From assembly GCF_052065695.1 (NCBI RefSeq), contig NZ_JBQHTM010000009.1, positions 21,530-85,529 of the forward strand: a DNA stretch of 64,000 bases. Direction: 5' to 3'. The stretch comes from Intestinimonas sp052065695. GTDB taxonomy: Bacteria > Bacillota > Clostridia > Oscillospirales > Oscillospiraceae. The notes beneath the pieces were generated by a model. The model searched no databases and was not told the origin of the DNA. It worked only from the letters and a program-made list of their open reading frames with translations. Made by a program: the position numbers and the translations under genes. The first letter of the stretch is position 1; each line of letters begins with the position of its first letter. Below, piece after piece: positions 16,001 through 23,204 of this stretch.

Positions 16001-16819
16001 ATGATGGATCTGGACCGCGTCAACGCCTATATGGCCCGTGTGGAGGAATCGGAGACCAAGACCTTCAAGCCCGTCAGCAACAAGCTGAAGGTGGGCCTGG
16101 ATTTGGGCACGGCCTACATCGTCATGGTCGTCCTGGACGAGGAGGATAATCCCATCGCCTGTGAGAAGCAGGCGGCGCAGGTCCTGCGGGACGGCGTGGT
16201 GGTGGACTACTCCGGGGCGCTGCGAATTGTTAAGGAGCTCAAGGCAAAGCTGGAGGAGCGGCTGGACATGGAGCTGGTGAACTGTGCCATCGCCATGCCC
16301 GCCGGGACTGAATCCAGCACAAAGACCCACCAGTACGTGGCAGAAGGAGCGGGATTTGAGGTCACCAATGTTCTGGATGAGCCCACCGCTGCCAATTCCA
16401 TTTACCAGATCGAGGACGGTGTGGTGGTGGACATCGGTGGCGGTACCACGGGCCTTGCCATCCTGAAGGGCGGCAAGGTGGTCCAGATTGAGGATGAGCC
16501 CACCGGAGGTACCCACCTCACCCTGGTCCTGGCGGGGAACTTCCACGTCTCTTTCCAGGAGGCCGAGGCCATCAAGCAGGATTACTCCCGTCACAAGGAG
16601 ATCCTGCCGGTGGTGAAGGCAGTGGTGGAGAAGATGGCCTCCATCGTGAACCGGTATATCGACAAGGAGCACACCGACGCCATCTATCTGTGCGGTGGTA
16701 CCTGCTGTCTGACGGGGATCGAGGGCATCTTCGAGAAGGAGACCGGCATCAAGACCATCAAGCCGGCCAATCCCTTCCTGGTGACGCCGGCCGGCATCGC
16801 CATGAACTGTAAGGTCTGA
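16001..16819 (+). CDS. eutJ: EutJ, Hsp70-like ASKHA ATPase
   Basis: A 272-residue protein with phosphate 1 loop VGLDLGTAYIVMVVLD and phosphate 2 loop VVVDIGGGTTGLAILK, the actin/DnaK fold without a substrate-binding domain. EutJ is found in nearly all eut loci and is thought to act as a chaperone in assembly, though its role is not settled. AAAGGAG at 15984-15990 serves ATG 16001 (or the adjacent ATG 16004). Confidence 0.93.
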   Translation: MMDLDRVNAYMARVEESETKTFKPVSNKLKVGLDLGTAYIVMVVLDEEDNPIACEKQAAQVLRDGVVVDYSGALRIVKELKAKLEERLDMELVNCAIAMPAGTESSTKTHQYVAEGAGFEVTNVLDEPTAANSIYQIEDGVVVDIGGGTTGLAILKGGKVVQIEDEPTGGTHLTLVLAGNFHVSFQEAEAIKQDYSRHKEILPVVKAVVEKMASIVNRYIDKEHTDAIYLCGGTCCLTGIEGIFEKETGIKTIKPANPFLVTPAGIAMNCKV

Positions 16820-16856
16820 CGAGACCCAATGAATGATTTAGAAAGGAGGGGAAGGC

Positions 16857-17624
16857 ATGGACCATAACGCCATCGTGGAAGAGATCCTCCGTCGCGTCGC
16901 GCAGAAGATCTCTGAAACGGAAGGAAGCTGCGCCGAGTGCACCGACTGCGGCGGAAAGCCGGGTCTGCTGATCCTGACTCAGGATCACGGCACCGACTGT
17001 CACGCGACCTTGGAGAACGAGACCCTCAAGGCCCGTTACCACACCGACTGCGCCCTGATGCACCACTACGAAGTGGACCTGGACGCCTATGAGGCCGTGG
17101 TGCTCTTCAATCTGAGCTGTGACGCCATGGCGGCGCTGGCATCCGGCGCCTGCGACACCGCGTATACCCGTCTTGCCTCCAAAGCCATCCTCTCAGGTAA
17201 AAAGGTCTATGTCCCCACCGAAGAGGTGGAGCTGTATCAGTATAGGGAGACGGCGCCCGCCGCTTACTACAACATGATGCAGCAGAAGCTGGACCTGCTG
17301 GTAGCCTCCGGCGTGGTGATCTGCGCCCAGGCCAGCCTGGAGCAGGTCATCCTGGGCAACGCATCCCCCGTACCCGCCGCGGCCGCGCCTGTGTGTGCCG
17401 CTGCTCCTGCCGCCCCTGCTCCCGCAGCGCCCGCCCCTGTGGCCGCCTGCTGTGAGGAGAAAGCGGTACGGATCGAGAAGCGGGTTCTCACGGAGAAGGA
17501 TCTCATCGAGGCCAACATGAGCGGGGTTACCAAGGTGCACATCGGTGAGAAGACCATTGTCACCGCGCTGGCCAAGGACGCCGCCAAGGATCGGGGCATG
17601 ACTATCGTCCGGGACGAAGACTAA
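16857..17624 (+). CDS. ethanolamine utilisation protein, eut_hyp family
   Basis: A 255-residue protein found at this place in Firmicutes eut loci; I match it to the eut_hyp (TIGR02536) family by position and overall pattern. It has Cys-rich N-terminal turns (CAECTDCGG), a middle domain resembling a flavoprotein-like fold (EAVVLFNLSCDAMAALASG), an Ala-Pro linker at about 180-198, and a C-terminal segment (RVLTEKDLIEANMSGVTKVHIGEKTIVTALAKD). The linker suggests a separate targeting tail. Biochemical role unknown. Confidence 0.7.
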   Translation: MDHNAIVEEILRRVAQKISETEGSCAECTDCGGKPGLLILTQDHGTDCHATLENETLKARYHTDCALMHHYEVDLDAYEAVVLFNLSCDAMAALASGACDTAYTRLASKAILSGKKVYVPTEEVELYQYRETAPAAYYNMMQQKLDLLVASGVVICAQASLEQVILGNASPVPAAAAPVCAAAPAAPAPAAPAPVAACCEEKAVRIEKRVLTEKDLIEANMSGVTKVHIGEKTIVTALAKDAAKDRGMTIVRDED

Positions 17625-17690
17625 ACGCGGTTGGACCGCGGGGGAGGGATTCCCTCTTCCGCTGTCCCGCGTCAAACAGGGGGACAACGT

Positions 17691-17975
17691 ATGAAAGTGG
17701 CAAAGGTCATCGGCAACATCTGGGCCACCCGCAAAGAGGAGAAGCTGGCCGGATATAAGCTGCTCATTGTGCAGCCCATCAACATCCTGGACGGCTCCAA
17801 GGATAAGACCCCCATGGTGGCGGCTGACATCATCGGCGCCGGCGTGGGAGAGACGGTGTTGATCGTCGGCGGGAGCTCGGCCCGGAGCGCTGCCGGGGAC
17901 ATGTCAGTCCCTGTTGACGCCACCGTTGTGGGCATCGTGGACGACCAGGAGATCGATTCCAGCGTTTTGGAGTAA
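17691..17975 (+). CDS. eutN: EutN, BMC vertex protein
   Basis: The start is ATG 17691 (MKVAKVIGNIWATRK), after CAGGGGGACA; the frame is open from 17631. The 94-residue protein is of the EutN/CcmL (BMC-P) type, which forms pentamers capping the corners of the shell. The conserved KLLIVQPI and DAVGAGVGE-like (DIIGAGVGETVLIV) stretches are present. Standard length. Confidence 0.95.
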   Translation: MKVAKVIGNIWATRKEEKLAGYKLLIVQPINILDGSKDKTPMVAADIIGAGVGETVLIVGGSSARSAAGDMSVPVDATVVGIVDDQEIDSSVLE

Positions 17976-18032
17976 CAGCCGGTGCCGCCCCGCCAGGGCG
18001 GTACATGGCAAAGGGAATAAGGCGGTGAAAGC

Positions 18033-19382
18033 ATGAATCTGACCGAACTCATCAAGGCATCCGGTATTGTTGGCGCCGGCGGCGCTGGGTTTCCCACCCA
18101 CGTCAAGCTCAACGCCAAGGCCGAATGCTTTGTGGTCAACGCCGCAGAGTGTGAGCCCCTCATCGAGACTGACAAGTATCTGTGCCGCACCTATGCGCCC
18201 CAGATCGTAGCCGCGGTGGTGGCAGTGGCCGCCCACCTGGAGGCCAAGCGGGCAGTCATCGCACTCAAAGGAAAGTATAAGGCTGAGATCGTGGCCTTGT
18301 CCGACGCGATCAGGCTGGCGGGCGCTCCCGTGGAGATCTTCGAGATGGGGACCTTCTATCCCGCCGGCGACGAGCAGACCATGGTCCAGCAGGTCACCGG
18401 CCGGTCGGTACCGGAGCGGGGCCTGCCCCTGGACGTGGGCTGTGTTGTGGACAACGTGGGCACCCTGCTCAACATCTTCGACGCCATCCAGGGCCGTCCC
18501 GTGGTGGATAAGTTCCTCTCCGTGGTGGGTGAAGTAAAGGCCCCCATCATGCTCCACGTACCCGTGGGCACCGCCATCACCGAATGCGTGAAGGCGGCGG
18601 AGCCGACCATCACCGACTATGCCCTGATCTTGGGTGGTCCCATGATGGGCAAAGTACTCCTGAGCCAGGCGGACATTGATGCCGCCGTGGTTACCAAGAC
18701 CACCGGCAACATCATCGTCCTGCCCAAAGACCACTATCTGTTCAAGCGGGCCACCCTGCCCATGGAGGCCATCCGGCACCAGACCCGCAGTGCCTGCATC
18801 CAGTGCCGGATGTGCACCGACCTCTGCCCCCGGTACCTCATCGGCCATCAGATCCGCCCCAACCTGGTGATGCGGAACCTCTGGCGGGAGCCGGGGATGG
18901 AGGACAACGCGGAGTACGAGCGCTGCTTCGGCGACGCGGCCAACTGCTGCGACTGCGGCGTGTGCGAGATGTTTGCCTGTCCCATGGGCCTTTCGCCCCG
19001 GAAGGTGAACCAGTACATCAAGGGCCAGCTCCGCGCCCGCGGCATCCAGGTGCCCCGGAACATGGAACCCCAGGCCCGGTCCTTCGTGGACCAGCGCCAC
19101 ACCCCCACGGACCGCCTGGTGGCCCGACTGGGGCTCTCCGAGTACTACGGGCTCCACGCCCACGAGTGCATGGAGCTCAGCCCCAATGAGGTCTTTATCC
19201 CCTTCTCCCAGCACATCGGTAAGCCCGCCAATGTGGTAAAGGCGGTGGGCGACTATGTGGAGCGGGGAGAGATCCTGGCCGAGGCCGCCGAGGGACTGTC
19301 CGCCAACATCCACGCCAGCATCTCCGGCGTGGTGGTGGAGGTCACCGATAAGGGCGCCCGTATCAGCAGCCGGAAGGAGTGA
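18033..19382 (+). CDS. PduS-like cobalamin reductase / RnfC-related iron-sulfur protein
   Basis: A 449-residue protein. The N-terminal Gly-rich loop GIVGAGGAGFPTHVKL binds NADH/FMN in RnfC-type proteins; an SLBB-like domain follows. There are two ferredoxin clusters, CIQCRMCTDLCP near 257-268 and CCDCGVCEMFACP near 300-312. The C-terminal biotinyl/lipoyl-like part ends in SGVVVEVTDKGARISSRKE. PduS reduces cob(III)alamin with NADH for adenosylation and may pass electrons to PduT. Here it stands next to a PduT-like shell protein and can serve EutT. Confidence 0.88.
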   Translation: MNLTELIKASGIVGAGGAGFPTHVKLNAKAECFVVNAAECEPLIETDKYLCRTYAPQIVAAVVAVAAHLEAKRAVIALKGKYKAEIVALSDAIRLAGAPVEIFEMGTFYPAGDEQTMVQQVTGRSVPERGLPLDVGCVVDNVGTLLNIFDAIQGRPVVDKFLSVVGEVKAPIMLHVPVGTAITECVKAAEPTITDYALILGGPMMGKVLLSQADIDAAVVTKTTGNIIVLPKDHYLFKRATLPMEAIRHQTRSACIQCRMCTDLCPRYLIGHQIRPNLVMRNLWREPGMEDNAEYERCFGDAANCCDCGVCEMFACPMGLSPRKVNQYIKGQLRARGIQVPRNMEPQARSFVDQRHTPTDRLVARLGLSEYYGLHAHECMELSPNEVFIPFSQHIGKPANVVKAVGDYVERGEILAEAAEGLSANIHASISGVVVEVTDKGARISSRKE

Positions 19383-19387
19383 GAAGC

Positions 19388-19939
19388 ATGGGAAACGCCA
19401 GCAGACTTGCCATCGGCATGGTAGAACTCAACAGCATCGCGCGGGGCATCGAGACCTGCGACTACATGGTGAAGGCGGCTCAGGTGGACCTCATCCGATC
19501 CTCCACCGTCTGTCCAGGTAAGTACATGGTACTCATCGCCGGAGACACCGGCGACGTAAAGGCCTCCATGGCCGAGGGCATCAAGCGGGGCGGCGAGTGC
19601 GTGGTGGACACGCTGACCCTCCCTAATGTCCATCCTCAGGTCATTCAGGCCATCAGCATGACGACCCAGGTGGAGAAGCCGGGCGCCGTGGGCGTCCTGG
19701 AGTTTTACTCCGTGGCCTCCGCCATCACTGCCGCTGACGTGGCGGCGAAAGCGGCCAACATCACCCTCATTGAAGTCCGCATCGGCTACGCCATCGGCGG
19801 CAAGGGTTATGTGACCCTCACCGGCGATGTGGGCGCGGTCCGGGCGGCCGTGGCGGCCGCAGAGCGGGAAGCGGAGCTCCTGGTGGGCACCACCGTTATC
19901 CCGCGTCCTTCCCCCAAGCTGTTCCAGTCTCTGCTTTAA
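19388..19939 (+). CDS. PduT-like tandem-BMC shell protein
   Basis: The start is ATG 19388 with AAGGAG 8 nt upstream. The 183-residue protein has two BMC domains, the first starting RLAIGMVELNSIARGIETCDYM, the second PGAVGVLEFYSVASAITAAD. A cysteine in STVCPGKYMVL sits where PduT places Cys38, which holds a 4Fe-4S cluster in the trimer pore. With the PduS-like protein just upstream (overlapping region 5 bp apart), it suggests an electron path through the shell. Confidence 0.9.
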   Translation: MGNASRLAIGMVELNSIARGIETCDYMVKAAQVDLIRSSTVCPGKYMVLIAGDTGDVKASMAEGIKRGGECVVDTLTLPNVHPQVIQAISMTTQVEKPGAVGVLEFYSVASAITAADVAAKAANITLIEVRIGYAIGGKGYVTLTGDVGAVRAAVAAAEREAELLVGTTVIPRPSPKLFQSLL

Positions 19940-20005
19940 GCCGGAGCTGACAGAAGGCTTCCCAATGGGAGCAGACCCATTCTGAGAAGAGAAGGAGAGT
20001 AAACT

Positions 20006-21238
20006 ATGGATTATAGTGAACTGATTGCTGCTGCTGATCCCAGCATATTTACCGACAGTATCTCCGCATGGATCTCTGGTATCTCTATCAACTCCGTCAT
20101 CATGCTTATCATGATGATCTTCATGCTCGTTGGCGCCATCGACAAAATCCGCGGCAACAAGCTCGGTTATGGTGAGAAGTTTGAAGACGGCTTCAACGCT
20201 ATGGGCGGTCTGGCCATGTCCATGGCCGGCGTCGTGGCCGCGGCCCCTGTTCTGTCCATGCTGCTGGGCCCCATCCTGAAGCCCATCTACGGCATCTTCG
20301 GTGCCAGCCCCGCCATGTTCGCCACCACCCTGCTGGCCTGCGACATGGGCGGCTATCCCCTGGCCATGCAGCTGGCCGGTGAGGACATCGCCATCGGTAA
20401 CTTTGCCGGCCTGATCCTGGGCACCATGATGGGTCCCACCATCGTGTTCACCATCCCCGTGGCTCTGGGTATCATCAAGAAGGAAGACCGCGGCTACCTG
20501 GGCGCCGGTGTTCTGGCTGGTATGATCACCATTCCCATCGGCTGCATCGTGGGTGGCCTGATGATGAACACCCTGGCTCCTGAGTATCACCTGGGTATCA
20601 TCACCATCATCCAGAACCTGATCCCCGTCATCATCATCGCTGCTCTGATCGTCATCGGCCTGTGGTGTGCCCCTGGCCCCATGATCAAAGGCTTCAACGT
20701 GTTCGGTACCGGCGTGACCATCGTCATCACCGCCCTCACCGCCATCGCTGTCTTTGAGCAGATCACCGGCATCATGTTCCCCGTGTTCCACATCATGGTC
20801 GAGAACCCCGCCGATGGTTCCCGTGGTCTGGACAGCGGACTCCTGGTCTGTGGCCAGATCGCCATCGTCCTCATCGGCGCCTTCCCCATGGTGGAGTGGA
20901 TCACCCGCACCTTCGGCAAGCCTCTGGAGAAGATCGGTGCCGCTCTGGGCATGAACGAGCAGGGCTCTGCCGGTATGGTGGCCAACCTGGCCAACAACAT
21001 CGCGATGTTCAACATCATGGGCGAGATGAACCCCAAGGGCAAGCTGCTGAACGTGGCCTTCTCCGTGTCTGCCGCCTTCGTGTTCGGCGACCACCTGGGC
21101 TTCACTGCCGGCAACAACCCCGACATGATCTTCCCCGTGATCGTTGGCAAGCTGGTGGCTGGTGTTACCGCCATCATCGTGGCCAATATCCTGGCGCCCA
21201 AGCTGCTGTCTAAGATCGAGAACGTGAAGTTTGACTAA
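20006..21238 (+). CDS. eutH: EutH, ethanolamine permease
   Basis: A 410-residue membrane protein with about ten to eleven hydrophobic segments. The conserved EutH stretches GEKFEDGFNAMGGLAMSMAG and LLACDMGGYPLAMQLAG are present. It helps ethanolamine enter when the outside level or pH is low. The start at ATG 20006 follows GAAGGAGAG. The length matches the family (about 408). Confidence 0.96.
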   Translation: MDYSELIAAADPSIFTDSISAWISGISINSVIMLIMMIFMLVGAIDKIRGNKLGYGEKFEDGFNAMGGLAMSMAGVVAAAPVLSMLLGPILKPIYGIFGASPAMFATTLLACDMGGYPLAMQLAGEDIAIGNFAGLILGTMMGPTIVFTIPVALGIIKKEDRGYLGAGVLAGMITIPIGCIVGGLMMNTLAPEYHLGIITIIQNLIPVIIIAALIVIGLWCAPGPMIKGFNVFGTGVTIVITALTAIAVFEQITGIMFPVFHIMVENPADGSRGLDSGLLVCGQIAIVLIGAFPMVEWITRTFGKPLEKIGAALGMNEQGSAGMVANLANNIAMFNIMGEMNPKGKLLNVAFSVSAAFVFGDHLGFTAGNNPDMIFPVIVGKLVAGVTAIIVANILAPKLLSKIENVKFD

Positions 21239-21267
21239 CTGGCAGCGCGGAAAGGTAAGGAATCGCT

Positions 21268-21705
21268 ATGAACGTAAGTGAAGAACTCATTCGCAGCATT
21301 GTAGAAAAGGTTATCGCCGAAGCGGCGGGCTCTACCGGCAAGTGCGACTTCCAGAAGCAGGTGGACCCCAGCGGCGTCATCGGCGTCAAGACCTCCACCG
21401 TAAAACTGGAGCCCTTTGAGGGCCGTAACGATGTCAAGCTCAAGGACGTGGCCACCCTGGAGGAGGCCCCCCGCATGGGCTGCGGCATCATGGAGCTCTC
21501 CGACGGAGCCGACTTCGAGTGGACCCTGACCTACGATGAGTGGGATATCGTGCTGGAAGGCCGTCTGGAGATCAAGATCGACGGTCGTGTGGTGGGCGGC
21601 GACGCCGGCGATGTGATCTACATCCCCAAGGGCAGCCATATCCACTTCAGCACCCCCGACTATGCCAAGTACGCCTACACTGTTTTCCCCGCCGACTGGC
21701 AGTAA
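21268..21705 (+). CDS. eutQ: EutQ, cupin protein (short form)
   Basis: A 145-residue protein made of an N-terminal helix and a single cupin domain (YDEWDIVLEGRLEIKIDGRVVGGDAGDVIYIPKGSHIHF). Enterobacterial EutQ is about 233 residues; Firmicutes forms keep mainly the cupin part, as here. It is needed for anaerobic ethanolamine growth in Salmonella, where acetate kinase activity has been reported, so it may share that role with EutP. It is the last gene of the eut operon before a strong terminator. Confidence 0.9.
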   Translation: MNVSEELIRSIVEKVIAEAAGSTGKCDFQKQVDPSGVIGVKTSTVKLEPFEGRNDVKLKDVATLEEAPRMGCGIMELSDGADFEWTLTYDEWDIVLEGRLEIKIDGRVVGGDAGDVIYIPKGSHIHFSTPDYAKYAYTVFPADWQ

Positions 21706-21714
21706 CCAATTCAG

Positions 21715-21758
21715 ATGGACCCCGCCGCAGGAACTGCGGCGGGGTCCATTTCGTTTTT
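21715..21758 (+). terminator. terminator of the main eut operon
   Basis: ATGGACCCCGCCGCAG (21715-21730) pairs perfectly with CTGCGGCGGGGTCCAT (21734-21749) across a GAA loop, followed by TTCGTTTTT. It separates the eut transcript from the riboswitch RNA. Confidence 0.92.
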
Positions 21759-21776
21759 GAATGTGTTTCCCCCCCC

Positions 21777-21806
21777 TTGACAAGGAGGCAAGAGGGCCAG
21801 TATAAT
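21777..21806 (+). promoter_or_regulatory. promoter of the cobalamin riboswitch RNA
   Basis: TTGACA 21777-21782, an 18-nt spacer, TATAAT 21801-21806. It lies after the eutQ terminator, so the riboswitch is transcribed separately, starting near 21813. Confidence 0.85.
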
Positions 21807-21843
21807 ACATATAAGCCAAGCTGACAACTGAATCATAAGTGGT

Positions 21844-22002
21844 ACACAGGTGCTTTGACGAGCTCAAAAGGGAAGTCGGGTGAGAATCCCGCGCAAAGCC
21901 GTTGCTGTATTGGCGAAGTGGTCCCCATTAGGTCACTGGAGCGGAAGCTCTGGGAAGGCGGGGAGCGCGTTTGGACGCCTAAGTCAGAATACCTGCCTGT
22001 GT
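21844..22002 (+). ncRNA. adenosylcobalamin riboswitch aptamer
   Basis: Helix P1 is formed by ACACAGG (21844-21850) with CCTGTGT (21996-22002). The conserved inner blocks of cobalamin aptamers are present in order: the AAAAGGGAAGTCGGGTGAGAA block with AATCCCGCGC, a GTTGCTGT variant of the GCCACTG core, and the B12 box AGTCAGAATACCTGCC at the 3' side. It is not followed by a cobalamin gene but by a terminator (22071-22104) and a second structured RNA, as in the EutX/Rli55 type of regulatory RNA. A direct ligand test has not been made here. Confidence 0.93.
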
Positions 22003-22070
22003 ATGGCGCACACGAGACCTCCTCGCGCTTAGGAGGGTGCAGTTCCCACGGTGAGAGCCTGTGGGCCGTT

Positions 22071-22104
22071 GCTGTATCCTTTTTAAGAGGGATACGGCTT
22101 TTTT
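22071..22104 (+). terminator. riboswitch-controlled terminator
   Basis: GCTGTATCC (22071-22079) pairs with GGATACGGC (22090-22098) with one G-U pair, followed by TTTTTT. Its 5' arm is part of a 13-nt copy (22065-22077) of a stretch inside the aptamer (21898-21910), so the 3' arm could pair with either copy. Confidence 0.85.
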
Positions 22105-22318
22105 GTTGTCGGCGCTAAAGGGTGGACGGGACGAACCGCCATTCCTCCTTATGCGATGTGTCAGGTGGCCAACTTCACCTCCCTTTGGAACTGGTATGGC
22201 AAGCTGATGCAGGGCAAGGACCCATAGCTGCCACTGTGGGTCCAGCCATACCAGGAAATACCCGCCTGTGGAGAAGAGCGGAGCCATCCCGATGCAGGGA
22301 TGACTCCGCAGTTTTTTT
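22105..22318 (+). ncRNA. structured RNA downstream of the riboswitch, candidate EutX-type EutV-binding part
   Basis: No convincing gene is present. A 10-bp helix CTGGTATGGC/GCCATACCAG (22191-22200 with 22245-22254) encloses a hairpin GGACCCATAG/CTGTGGGTCC (22218-22243) and a weak stem holding GATGCA (22206-22211). The RNA ends in a terminator stem capped by the same six-base loop GATGCA (22291-22296). Loops of this form (GANGNA) also cap the eut leader hairpins. If the riboswitch terminator is read through, this part would be made and could hold EutV. The inference is strong in layout, weak in the P1 hairpin. Confidence 0.5.
22278..22318 (+). terminator. terminator of the long riboswitch RNA, GATGCA loop
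   Basis: GCGGAG-c-CATCCC (22278-22290) pairs with GGGATG-a-CTCCGC (22297-22309) around the hexaloop GATGCA, then a run of at least seven Ts. Doubles as a possible P2-like EutV site. Confidence 0.88.
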
Positions 22319-22360
22319 GCCGAAAAGAGCCGAAAAAAGCGGTACCACACTGGTGTTCCG

Positions 22361-22389
22361 TTGACAAAAAGGATGTGGCCCGATATAAT
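22361..22389 (+). promoter_or_regulatory. promoter for the second eutL
   Basis: TTGACA 22361-22366, a 17-nt spacer and TATAAT 22384-22389: a consensus sigma-A promoter. The leader (about 22396-22463) contains GC-rich short stems such as CGGGC/GCCCG but no clear EutV-type pair. Confidence 0.88.
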
Positions 22390-22463
22390 CATACTGATGA
22401 TATATGCTGCCGGCTGGACGGCAGGCCGGGCGGCAACGCTGCCCGTGAAGGAGGAGACGGATC

Positions 22464-23114
22464 ATGAAACGAGATCCTGTGAAAGCAACTGTACTGGCCA
22501 CCAAGCTGATCCCAAACGTATCTCCTGATCTGGCCAAGGAGTTTGGCTTGCAGCCCGGCGAGAAGTCCCTGGCGCTGGTTACTGCCGACTGCGATGATGT
22601 GACCTATACCGCTCTGGACGAGGCCACCAAGAAGGCCGACTGCCGTGTGGCCTACGCCAAGAGCTTCTACGGCGGTGCCGCCAACGCCAACACCAAGCTG
22701 GCCGGCGAGATCATCGGCATCCTGGCTGCCCCGAACCCTGCTGAGGCCAAGGCCGGCCTGGAGGCTTGTGTGGACATGATCGAGAACGTGTGCCACTTCG
22801 TCTCCGCCAACGAGGACGACACCATCGTCTACTATGCCCACTGCATCTCCCGGACCGGCTCCTACCTGTCCGAGGCCTGCGGTATCCAGGAGGGTGAGGC
22901 TATCGCCTACCTGATCGCGCCTCCTCTGGAGGCCATGTACGGCGTAGATGCCGCTCTGAAGGCCGCCGACGTCCGTCTGTGCGTGCTGTATGCGCCCCCC
23001 AGCGAGACCAACTTCGGCGGTGGTCTGCTCACCGGCAGCCAGTCCGCCTGTAAGTCCGCCTGCGACGCCTTCGCCGCCGCTGTGGAGTTCGTGGCCGACA
23101 ACCCCATCGACTGA
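22464..23114 (+). CDS. eutL: EutL, tandem-BMC shell protein (copy 2)
   Basis: A 216-residue protein almost identical to the eutL at 11586. The differences cluster in the first 30 residues (MKRDPVKATVLATKLIPNVS against MKRDPVRATVLATKIIPNVA), plus a few single changes later such as GLEACVDM for GLAACVDM. Most of the gene is nearly identical at DNA level, suggesting recent duplication or conversion. It has its own strong promoter and ribosome site AAGGAGGAG, so it is not tied to the EutV leaders. Confidence 0.95.
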   Translation: MKRDPVKATVLATKLIPNVSPDLAKEFGLQPGEKSLALVTADCDDVTYTALDEATKKADCRVAYAKSFYGGAANANTKLAGEIIGILAAPNPAEAKAGLEACVDMIENVCHFVSANEDDTIVYYAHCISRTGSYLSEACGIQEGEAIAYLIAPPLEAMYGVDAALKAADVRLCVLYAPPSETNFGGGLLTGSQSACKSACDAFAAAVEFVADNPID

Positions 23115-23127
23115 TTTTTGCCCCATC

Positions 23128-23172
23128 AACGGCCCGGAGACGGCGTAGAATCACCGCTTCGGGCCGTTTTTT
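23128..23172 (+). terminator. terminator after the second eutL
   Basis: AACGGCCCG (23128-23136) pairs with CGGGCCGTT (23159-23167), with an inner GCGG-type stem, and T-run to 23172. Confidence 0.85.
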
Positions 23173-23204
23173 GCCCGTTCCGAATACTGAAAGGGAGGAA
23201 GTCT

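Noticed and set aside
22118..22364. Small open frames on both strands in the RNA region behind the riboswitch
   Set aside because: They lack ribosome sites and overlap strong hairpins and a terminator; their products are Arg/Pro/Cys-rich without pattern.
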